The notes beneath the pieces were generated by a model that saw only the letters and a list, made by a program, of their open reading frames with translations, made no database searches and was not told the DNA's origin. A stretch of 9,917 nucleotides of DNA, from assembly GCA_034005145.1 (NCBI GenBank), contig JAVEVH010000026.1, forward strand, positions 1 to 9,917. The letters run 5' to 3'. Made by a program: the position numbers and the translations under genes. Position 1 is the stretch's first letter. Every line of letters begins with the position of its first letter. This DNA comes from JAVEVH01 sp034005145 (lineage in GTDB: Bacteria > Patescibacteriota > Dojkabacteria > SC72). Below are positions 1-5,579 of this stretch, in pieces.

Positions 1-1037
1 ATATCACATGCTGCATATGTTATACCCGATCTGTATACATATCCAAGTACTGAAGTTATCTCTCCACCATCGCAACTATTATTATCTGTAACTGTTGCTG
101 TCAACGTTACAGCTTTTGTAGTGTTCTCTTCTAGATTAATGGCAGCTCCACCATTAAGTGTAACTGCTGACACTACAGGAGCTACATTGTTAATTGTAAA
201 GGAAACATTAGAGCCTTGAGATGCATCTGTTGATGGGAAATTATGTTGATCTACAATATACACATATGCATTATTACTTCCATCTGGAGCTACAGAAGGA
301 ATACTGTATCCACAAGTTGGATTTGATGCCACAAAGCTGCTAGAACACCAAGTATCAGTTCCTCCTCCATCACAGGCATCTCCCGTTATTCCTGCAGTCT
401 TACATACGATTAATTTAACAGTATGAGAATCAGAATCAGATGCTGTTGTTGACCATGTTATTGTATCGCCTGGATTTTTTGGTGAATCATTGCTTACTGC
501 TGAAAATCCTGGTCTATGATTTACGATAAAGGGGGAACCAGAATCTCCTGAGCCTTGACTTGCAGCAGAACATTCTGCTGAAGAAGCTCCATCACAAACA
601 AAGGCATACCAAGCATTGCTGTATGCATCTCCTATTAATGCTGTCCTTGAACAGGAAGCTTGAGAGGCACTTGCTGTCGAAGTGCTTGTACACCAAGTAG
701 TAGCTCCACAAGTAGGTGCAGATCCATTCACAGGGGTAACAGAGTTAGTAGAACAGAGTATTAAATAGTAGTTATCATAGTTAGAATCTGTTGCTGTAGC
801 TTTAAATACTGTATTACTACCAACATTTGTTGGTGTTGTAGTTGAACTAGTGGGGTCCTCAAATGGTGCTACAGTAAATGCTGGTGCAGAATTACCAACT
901 GTAACCGATGTGGCTACTGAATCTGCTTCTGCCTTAAAAACCTTTGCAAAAGTAAATATCGCTATTGCTAAAAATGAAAGGAGTAATACTCGAGACGAAG
1001 TCTTTGCGAATTCAGCAAAAGGCAGGTTTTTAGACAT
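1..1037 (-). CDS. Secreted Ig-like, Cys-patterned surface protein (3' part beyond window)
   Basis: This reading frame is open for 345 codons from ATG (1035-1037) to the left edge, so the C-terminus is missing. Residues 16-31 form a hydrophobic helix after a short Lys/Arg-containing start, followed by an Ala-rich stretch near 36-39 that could be a signal peptidase site, so export is likely. The mature part is Ser/Thr/Ala/Asn-rich and beta-like. Two tandem modules (about 84-150 and 201-265) each begin DS, have a hydrophobic strand ending in Cys (C95; C212), then Cys, a TWC or TTWC motif (C116; C231), a fourth Cys (C110/C129; C222/C242), and close on an NAWYAF or NAYVYI strand. A third module starts near 285. 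It looks like an Ig/cadherin-like extracellular protein, probably with disulfides. The role is unknown; adhesion or a surface layer is a guess. There is no SD, but a promoter lies 31 nt upstream. Confidence 0.85.
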   Translation of the reverse strand, partial: MSKNLPFAEFAKTSSRVLLLSFLAIAIFTFAKVFKAEADSVATSVTVGNSAPAFTVAPFEDPTSSTTTPTNVGSNTVFKATATDSNYDNYYLILCSTNSVTPVNGSAPTCGATTWCTSTSTASASQASCSRTALIGDAYSNAWYAFVCDGASSAECSAASQGSGDSGSPFIVNHRPGFSAVSNDSPKNPGDTITWSTTASDSDSHTVKLIVCKTAGITGDACDGGGTDTWCSSSFVASNPTCGYSIPSVAPDGSNNAYVYIVDQHNFPSTDASQGSNVSFTINNVAPVVSAVTLNGGAAINLEENTTKAVTLTATVTDNNSCDGGEITSVLGYVYRSGITYAACD

Positions 1038-1067
1038 AGTTTATTTTAAGTAAAATTCGATAAATAC

Positions 1068-1097
1068 ATTGTATAGATATCACATGGATGATGTCAA
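1068..1097 (-). promoter_or_regulatory. Sigma-70-type promoter of the surface-protein gene
   Basis: On the minus strand there is a perfect -35 TTGACA (1092-1097), an 18-nt spacer and a -10 TACAAT (1068-1073; five of six consensus bases). An overlapping TATACA gives a 16-nt spacer. Transcription would start near 1061, leaving a leader of about 24 nt with no SD. The gene therefore need not depend on read-through from enolase, and no terminator hairpin is visible between the two. Confidence 0.65.
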
Positions 1098-1124
1098 TTA
1101 TTTTCCTAAGATATTTTCCTTTAT

Positions 1125-2390
1125 TTAGAGTATTTCTTCAATCTCTAGCAACCTATTATACTTTGCTAACCTTTCTCCTCTATCAGGACCTCCAAATTTG
1201 GATTGTTGAGCAGGTGTACCTACTACTAAGTCAGCTATAAAGTTATCATTTGTTTCTCCACTTCTATGTGATATTACAGCATTCATACCATTCTCTACTG
1301 TCATTCTAATTGCATCTAAAGTCTCTGATACACTCCCTATCTGATTTAACTTTATTAATACAGCATTCATACTTTTCTCTTCCATACCCTTTTGTATTAA
1401 TTTTGTATTAGTTACTAAAAGGTCATCTCCAACTACTTGGTATTTACTACCTAGTTGCTGTGTAAACATACTCCAATCACTCCAAGCATTCTGATCCATA
1501 GGGTCTTCAATAGAATACATAGGGTATTGTGAGTACCACTCTGTTTGAAGAGAAAGCCACTCTTGTGCACTTAATATTTTATTCTCTCTTCTTAATTCAT
1601 ACTTACCACTCTCTTTGTTAAAAAATTCTGAAGATGCTACATCTAATGCTATTGCAAACTTACCATCATATCCCGCTATCTTAATACCCTCTACTAATAT
1701 ATCTAGTGCTTCTTTGTTAGATTGTATTTCTCTTGGTGCGAATGCTCCCTCATATCCAACTCCTACAGAGTATCCCTTACTATCTAATACATCATGTATG
1801 GTATGGAATATCTCACTACCTGCTCTTAATGTTTCTCTAAAGTTAGGGAAGCTGTTTTCATTAGGTATGATCATATATTCCTGTATATCAGTAGACCAAT
1901 TACCATGCTTTCCTCCCTCCATTAGTAATATCTGTGGTCTAGGTAATCTAAAGTTCTCTTCTGAGTATTTCTCACCCCAATATATCATTCCTAGATACTG
2001 ATATAGCTGTAATCCAACTCTTTGTGAGCATGCTCTACAAAATGCCATAGAACAGGAGAGTATTGCATTACCTCCTATTTTAGATTTATTGGGTGTTCCA
2101 TCTAACTGTATTAAGAAATCATCAAAATGTTTCTGACTTTCAAAATCTACATCTACAACAGCCTGTTTAATTACTGTATTTACATTCTCAATTGCTTTTA
2201 ATACTCCCTTCCCTTTATATCTCCCCTTCTCTCCATCTCTTAGTTCTAATACCTCATTCTCACCAGTAGAGGCACCTGAGGGTACGTCTCCCCTTGCTTT
2301 ATCCTCACTGTAAAGCTCTATTTCAGTTGATATTGTAGGTATTCCTCTAGAGTCTAGTATTTCGATAGCGTGTATATTTTTAATTTTCAT
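1125..2390 (-). CDS. eno: Enolase (phosphopyruvate hydratase), divergent
   Basis: Enolase interconverts 2-phosphoglycerate and phosphoenolpyruvate in glycolysis, in the cytoplasm. The 421-aa length is normal for the family. Visible landmarks are SGASTG (38-43), ELRDG (49-53), GGKH with His162, QEYMI with Glu171, Glu214 in YEGAFAP, metal ligands Asp250 (ALDVASSEF), Glu295 (SIEDP) and Asp322 (VVGDD), catalytic Lys347 (LIKLNQIG), SHRSGET (374-380) and Lys398 (SKFGG). All catalytic and Mg-binding positions are kept, so it should be active. Several flanking consensus residues differ: EGGKHGN instead of the usual NGGxHAxN, YEGA instead of DEGG, and an unusual SKFGGPDRGER end. The ATG at 2388-2390 has no SD; TTGCTTAAAAATATGT precedes it. 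It is transcribed divergently from the hydrolase operon, with the surface-protein gene 87 nt downstream. Confidence 0.95.
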   Translation of the reverse strand: MKIKNIHAIEILDSRGIPTISTEIELYSEDKARGDVPSGASTGENEVLELRDGEKGRYKGKGVLKAIENVNTVIKQAVVDVDFESQKHFDDFLIQLDGTPNKSKIGGNAILSCSMAFCRACSQRVGLQLYQYLGMIYWGEKYSEENFRLPRPQILLMEGGKHGNWSTDIQEYMIIPNENSFPNFRETLRAGSEIFHTIHDVLDSKGYSVGVGYEGAFAPREIQSNKEALDILVEGIKIAGYDGKFAIALDVASSEFFNKESGKYELRRENKILSAQEWLSLQTEWYSQYPMYSIEDPMDQNAWSDWSMFTQQLGSKYQVVGDDLLVTNTKLIQKGMEEKSMNAVLIKLNQIGSVSETLDAIRMTVENGMNAVISHRSGETNDNFIADLVVGTPAQQSKFGGPDRGERLAKYNRLLEIEEIL

Positions 2391-2440
2391 ACATATTTTT
2401 AAGCAATTTATTAATTGATTTTTACATAAAGGAGAGTAGA

Positions 2441-2453
2441 GAGCAAGGTGCTC
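2441..2453. promoter_or_regulatory. Dyad upstream of the hydrolase promoter (possible operator)
   Basis: GAGCA-AGG-TGCTC is a perfect 5-bp dyad with a 3-bp centre, ending 6 bp before the -35 box. That position suits an activator or repressor dimer that could also affect divergent enolase transcription. A 10-base dyad in this much sequence can occur by chance. Confidence 0.3.
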
Positions 2454-2459
2454 AGAATA

Positions 2460-2488
2460 TTGACTTATAGTGAGGTTGGAAATATAAT
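2460..2488 (+). promoter_or_regulatory. Near-consensus sigma-70-type promoter of the wall-hydrolase operon
   Basis: TTGACT (2460-2465), a 17-nt spacer and a perfect TATAAT (2483-2488), so 11 of 12 consensus bases at the optimal spacing. Transcription should start near 2495 and give a leader of about 228 nt before the ATG at 2723. It is the best promoter match found in the window. Confidence 0.75.
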
Positions 2489-2504
2489 CACGGTAGTAGT
2501 GTGA

Positions 2505-2523
2505 TATCGGGATTTTACCGATA
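2505..2523 (+). promoter_or_regulatory. Leader hairpin 1
   Basis: TATCGG (2505-2510) and CCGATA (2518-2523) form a 6-bp stem with a 7-nt loop, starting about 10 nt into the predicted transcript. The right arm plus two loop bases, TACCGATA (2516-2523), is also perfectly complementary to TATCGGTA at 2620-2627, so two mutually exclusive foldings are possible. Confidence 0.4.
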
Positions 2524-2573
2524 AAGACATAGAAAAGTATTTACACTTTTTATATCTTATAGTCACATTCTAA

Positions 2574-2593
2574 AAAGAACTGCCCTGTTCTTT
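2574..2593 (+). promoter_or_regulatory. Leader hairpin 2
   Basis: AAAGAAC (2574-2580), loop TGCCCT and GTTCTTT (2587-2593) form a perfect 7-bp stem. The following bases are AACAAG, not a T-tract, so it is not an intrinsic terminator. It lies 5 nt before the left arm of the 13-nt inverted repeat. Confidence 0.4.
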
Positions 2594-2598
2594 AACAA

Positions 2599-2611
2599 GT
2601 GAATAGGGGTA
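2599..2611 (+). repeat. Left arm of 13-nt inverted repeat flanking the hydrolase operon
   Basis: GTGAATAGGGGTA is the exact reverse complement of TACCCCTATTCAC at 4883-4895. This arm is in the 5' leader and its partner is in the 3' untranslated region just before the terminator stem, so both would be in the same mRNA. Confidence 0.75.
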
Positions 2612-2639
2612 GTTATATATATCGGTATATTTCCTTTTA

Positions 2640-2699
2640 GTTTAGTTCCTGACATTTAGTATCTCTTTAATTAGGGATATTAAGAGTCAGGAATTAGAC
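2640..2699 (+). promoter_or_regulatory. Long 60-nt hairpin immediately upstream of the hydrolase SD
   Basis: Positions i and 5339-i pair throughout: 14 pairs (2640-2653 with 2686-2699), one A-A mismatch (2654/2685), 12 pairs (2655-2666 with 2673-2684), and a TTAATT loop. That is 26 pairs, 21 Watson-Crick and 5 G-U. All five wobbles are G-U on the + strand and would be A-C mismatches on the other strand, so the structure belongs to the rightward transcript. No T-tract follows, so it is not a terminator. It ends 12 nt before the SD. It could be an RNase III-type processing site, a stabiliser, or a protein- or ligand-controlled translation element. Confidence 0.7.
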
Positions 2700-2711
2700 A
2701 ATTCTAAAAAA

Positions 2712-2716
2712 GGAGG
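2712..2716 (+). promoter_or_regulatory. Strong Shine-Dalgarno site of the wall hydrolase
   Basis: GGAGG, preceded by a run of A, lies 6 nt before the ATG at 2723, which fixes that start. It is exposed just 3' of the 26-pair hairpin. Most other genes in the window lack an SD. Confidence 0.85.
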
Positions 2717-2722
2717 CATATT

Positions 2723-4231
2723 ATGGATGAGCTTACTAAGCTCTGGGCCATAGTATGGCCTATTGTTAAGACGATTTTCGAGATGCTAGGTGTATGGGAT
2801 ATTTTTGAATCCCTTACAATATATCTAGTATCAATGATGTTTGTAAGTCTCATTGTAAAATGGATTCTTCCTAAAGAAAAAAAGGGAGGTTTCATTAGTG
2901 AGGCTATTCACATATTAGCAGATTTGTTCATTGCTATTTCCCCTGTTTTAGCCGTATATTTTTGGCTAAAAGAGAAATTCCCATTACTTGCAGAGTTAGC
3001 TTCATTCATTTTGGAGTTAACAAAGATAGATGACTTAATGGTAGTTATAGGGAAAGTAATAATTCTTTGCATAGTTACATTTGCATTGAGTAGATGGATA
3101 ATACATAAGGTAGCAGTTATTCTCAAACAAGAGGTACTTAATTGGCCTCTCATTGGTAATATACTCATTGCTGTTATTAATGTAGCAGAGGGATTACTTT
3201 TTGCTATGACAGTACTTGTATTACCATTCTTTGCACTTTCTTTGTTTGAAAGAGTAGATCCATATCCAATTGTAGTTGAGGCGGACCCAGTTGTTCAGCC
3301 CATTGGTATTAGTAATGATACCTGGAACTACATTGAGATTGGAGTAAAAAGAGCTCAAGCAAATGGAGTAACATGTGATGCTAATCTCTTACTTGCTCTT
3401 AAGGAGTATGAGACAGGCAGTAATATCTGTACATTGAATGAGGAGGGTTTACCTCGTCCTAATCAGTGTGCTAGCTATGCTGGTGCTTTGGGAACTTTTC
3501 AGTTTTTACCAGAGACATTTAGTAGAAATGCTTCTAGGTACAATGTAGAGGGTTCTTTATGGCAACCAGAAGTAGCAGCTGAAGTTGCATGTTACTTTAT
3601 TGCAGATGAAGTAAATATATCTTTAAATCAAACTCAAGAAGAATTTGCTTCTGAATTTGCCTCTACTGGTCTCATATGGAATGCAGATCCTAGTGGAGCT
3701 GTAAGGATATATGAGAGGGCATTAGAGTTAAGAACTTCTGCGAAGGAGGTAATAGCAAAACAAATAGAAGAAAAGAGAAAGGAAATAGAGGAGAAGATTG
3801 AAAAAGAGTATCCTTCATTTGAAGGATATCTATGGCCAGCACCAGAAGGTTCATATCTTTGGTACGCATGGGGATTACCTATGTGGTATGGTCATATTCA
3901 TAATGGCATCGATATAGCTATGAATGGGTTACCTGCTTTTAAGGTAGTCGCAATAGCTGATGGTCAAGCCCGTTATTGGGATGGAGGTAGTTGTAATGCA
4001 GGAGTAATTACACTGCGCACTAACTCTGGAGAAGAGTTCCACTATGTTCATATGGAGTGGGACACTTCTAAGATAGATATCCCAACAGATGGGTCTTGGG
4101 TAGAGGTTTCTCAGGGACAATCACTTGGTAGGATTCTAAATGGGAACACTACTTGTTCTATAGGGAATCACTTACATTTGATGAGAACTGATGGATCATA
4201 TATTGGGCAAGAAGAATTTGATAGGAAATAG
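2723..4231 (+). CDS. Membrane-anchored lytic transglycosylase / M23 endopeptidase fusion
   Basis: The 502-aa protein should cut peptidoglycan in both glycan strands and peptide bridges. The N-terminal 175 residues are membrane-spanning, with helices near 29-49, 60-82, 104-123 and 142-175 and perhaps a fifth near 8-24. Residues 195-335 resemble an SLT-type lytic transglycosylase: LLLALKEYETG carries candidate catalytic Glu228/Glu230, and GALGTFQFLPETF matches the Q-x-x-P-x-T turn. A charged helix (340-362) links to an M23 domain (367-490) with zinc ligands His393 and Asp397 (HNGID) and His485 (HLH), plus catalytic-type His443 and His483. Nothing essential is missing. Its promoter, long leader and strong SD suggest tight control, and a small membrane protein follows in the operon. 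Transglycosylase-plus-peptidase proteins (CwlT type, with a different peptidase) serve conjugative type IV secretion, but no such machinery is visible here, so general wall remodelling is equally possible. Confidence 0.85.
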   Translation: MDELTKLWAIVWPIVKTIFEMLGVWDIFESLTIYLVSMMFVSLIVKWILPKEKKGGFISEAIHILADLFIAISPVLAVYFWLKEKFPLLAELASFILELTKIDDLMVVIGKVIILCIVTFALSRWIIHKVAVILKQEVLNWPLIGNILIAVINVAEGLLFAMTVLVLPFFALSLFERVDPYPIVVEADPVVQPIGISNDTWNYIEIGVKRAQANGVTCDANLLLALKEYETGSNICTLNEEGLPRPNQCASYAGALGTFQFLPETFSRNASRYNVEGSLWQPEVAAEVACYFIADEVNISLNQTQEEFASEFASTGLIWNADPSGAVRIYERALELRTSAKEVIAKQIEEKRKEIEEKIEKEYPSFEGYLWPAPEGSYLWYAWGLPMWYGHIHNGIDIAMNGLPAFKVVAIADGQARYWDGGSCNAGVITLRTNSGEEFHYVHMEWDTSKIDIPTDGSWVEVSQGQSLGRILNGNTTCSIGNHLHLMRTDGSYIGQEEFDRK

Positions 4232-4263
4232 AGAATCCAACTCAGAAATGAAAGGAGAATATG

Positions 4264-4830
4264 ATGGATAGCTTTTTCTATATATTAATACTTGTCGGAG
4301 GTACAATCCTCGCCTATTACATTGTATTTGTAATTGGTCCAAAGATTGCACCAGCGGGACTTGGAAAGATTAAATGGCCTTCAGGGATCACATTTCTGAT
4401 TCAATTTGTCTTTCCATCCTTCTTATTGGGGATGTTAGCACCTGCAGTTTTGAAAAATATAAACAAGATGTTTAACATCACAAAAGAAATTGGAGAAAGC
4501 GAGTATCTCAGTGTTATAACAAAAACATTTGAAAACAGTGAGAATGCAGGTAGACTTTGGTCTATGATTAGCTTTTTCCTTTTCCTCATTATCTTCAAGT
4601 ACATTGTAGAAAACATGCCAGACAAACCCTTGGGACTTGGAGCATTCGCTATTGCTGTAATTGTAGTAGTTTTTGCAGCTACTGGCTCATCAGTCCTTTG
4701 GGATATTGTGGGAGATAAAATATGGTTGCGCTCTATTGAGTTTTTAGACTCAGTATTTTGGGAAACAGAACCTGGGATAATTATCCGAGAGTGGTGGTTT
4801 CCTGAAGCAACTCGTATTCCTCCTGCATGA
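4264..4830 (+). CDS. Small polytopic membrane protein, partner of the wall hydrolase
   Basis: The protein is 188 aa from this start and of no family I recognise. Two ATGs adjoin (4261, 4264). The SD AAAGGAG (4251-4257) is only 3 nt from the first but 6 nt from the second, so I take the second; the first would add one Met. Counted from the first ATG, hydrophobic segments lie near 5-26, 43-63, 99-116 and 124-145. A polar segment (64-98) and a Trp/Glu-rich C-terminus (146-189, ending IPPA) follow no motif I know. It begins 32 nt after the hydrolase stop with no promoter between, so the two genes are probably co-transcribed. An assembly or localisation partner of the hydrolase is an inference from operon position only. 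Confidence 0.75.
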   Translation: MDSFFYILILVGGTILAYYIVFVIGPKIAPAGLGKIKWPSGITFLIQFVFPSFLLGMLAPAVLKNINKMFNITKEIGESEYLSVITKTFENSENAGRLWSMISFFLFLIIFKYIVENMPDKPLGLGAFAIAVIVVVFAATGSSVLWDIVGDKIWLRSIEFLDSVFWETEPGIIIREWWFPEATRIPPA

Positions 4831-4832
4831 GG

Positions 4833-4854
4833 CTAAACATCACCGATGTATTAG
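4833..4854 (+). other. Hairpin directly after the membrane-protein stop codon
   Basis: CTAA/TTAG (4833-4836 with 4851-4854) and ACATC/GATGT (4837-4841 with 4845-4849) pair, with one bulged A at 4850 and a 3-nt ACC loop. It starts 2 nt after the TGA. The following TAATCTTTGCTT is only weakly T-rich, so this is at best an inefficient terminator or a 3'-end stabiliser. Confidence 0.35.
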
Positions 4855-4882
4855 GTAATCTTTGCTTAATTGCATTGTTACA

Positions 4883-4895
4883 TACCCCTATTCAC
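4883..4895 (+). repeat. Right arm of 13-nt inverted repeat flanking the hydrolase operon
   Basis: TACCCCTATTCAC is the exact reverse complement of 2599-2611. It abuts the 5' base of the terminator stem that begins at 4896, and its last three bases start the palindrome CACCGGTG (4893-4900). Confidence 0.75.
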
Positions 4896-4953
4896 CGGTG
4901 ACTAATGTATTTAAATATTTTAAATATGTTAGTCACTGTATATATATTTTTTT
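4896..4953 (+). terminator. Intrinsic terminator of the wall-hydrolase operon
   Basis: Positions i and 9834-i pair for 20 consecutive pairs (4896-4915 with 4919-4938), with three G-U wobbles and a 3-nt loop. The wobbles suit the + strand transcript. TATATATATTTTTTT follows. The stem is AT-rich in its upper half, so strength is uncertain, but position and T-tract fit termination after the two-gene unit and before the next gene. Confidence 0.6.
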
Positions 4954-4973
4954 AAATTAAACAGCTAAATATT

Positions 4974-5579
4974 GTGAGTATAGAGAAAGAAAGTAAAAAC
5001 TTTGACTATGAAAAGATAGAAAGTAGTATTAACCAATACCATGATATATGGTTTGGTAATGGGTATGTAAATAGGTATGAGTTAGATGACTATACGGAAT
5101 TTAAAGACCCATTTGAGATGATTGATTACATTAAAGAGGAAGGAAGTGATGAGGAGAAGTATGCCATAGGGGTATTTGAAGAAACGATGTTACAAAATCC
5201 AATAGGGTATCAATATGTAAGTAGATTAGAGAAAAAAGATGCTGAGAAGTACAATCAAATAATATGGAAAAATTCTAAAGATTTTTTCTGGTATACAAAA
5301 GAGGGACAAAATGTATTAAGTGCATATGCATCTTCAGAAGGAATATCTAAAGAATCCAGTATATCCTCTATCTTAGTTAAAGATATTCTTGATCAATATT
5401 TAGAAGCATATGAAAGATTAACCAATGGAAAAGAAAGAGAAGAGGTATTAGAAACATTAGGTTCAACATTACTTCCATATTTCCCAAGGCATATATATGC
5501 CCATTTAGGTTTTTGGAGTAAGAGTGAGAATGTATATGCTCTTCATAGATATCAACTAAGTGTGAATCATTACCAATAG
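4974..5579 (+). CDS. Unrecognised acidic protein: N-terminal piece of a frame-broken large gene
   Basis: The piece is 201 aa from GTG at 4974 to TAG at 5577-5579. I recognise no family. It is soluble-looking, rich in Glu, Lys, Tyr and Ser, with aromatic clusters (WFGNGYVNRYELDDY near 26-40) and a helical, charged middle. The GTG has no SD and no clear promoter; the AT-rich 3' side of the preceding terminator adjoins it. The -1 frame is open from 5549, overlapping the last 31 nt, and continues to 8176 with no ATG, GTG or TTG until 5927. The simplest reading is that this is the first fifth of a protein of about 1067 aa interrupted by a 1-nt loss (or equivalent) between 5549 and 5579. Two separate genes with an unusual second start remain possible. 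Confidence 0.65.
   Translation: MSIEKESKNFDYEKIESSINQYHDIWFGNGYVNRYELDDYTEFKDPFEMIDYIKEEGSDEEKYAIGVFEETMLQNPIGYQYVSRLEKKDAEKYNQIIWKNSKDFFWYTKEGQNVLSAYASSEGISKESSISSILVKDILDQYLEAYERLTNGKEREEVLETLGSTLLPYFPRHIYAHLGFWSKSENVYALHRYQLSVNHYQ

Larger units (their letters stand above)
2391..2722. other. Structured 332-nt divergent intergenic region
   Basis: This gene-free stretch lies between enolase (leftward) and the wall hydrolase (rightward). From left to right it holds an enolase-side AT-rich leader with no clear promoter, a GAGCA-N3-TGCTC dyad, a near-consensus rightward promoter, two small hairpins, the left arm of a 13-nt inverted repeat, an AT-rich patch with a second TATCGG, a 26-pair hairpin, and the SD of the hydrolase gene. 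The transcribed part (about 228 nt) is long for a genome whose other visible leaders are 20-25 nt, which points to post-transcriptional control. Confidence 0.8.

Noticed and set aside
850..1053. 67-codon rightward open frame
   Set aside because: It is antisense to the secreted protein, which has a far longer open frame, a signal segment, repeated Cys modules and its own promoter.
1615..2001. 128-codon rightward open frame
   Set aside because: Antisense to enolase, whose conserved motifs cover this stretch.
2448..2504. 19-codon GTG-started frame after AAAGGAG
   Set aside because: It overlaps both promoter boxes, the SD spacing is too long, and no independent promoter is visible.
2640..2699. 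Intrinsic terminator
   Set aside because: The hairpin is strong, but AATTCTAAAAAAGG follows it, with no T-tract, and an SD and gene come next.
5547..5579. Programmed -1 ribosomal frameshift site
   Set aside because: None of the heptamers in the overlap fits X-XXY-YYZ in the incoming frame, so canonical slippage is not supported.
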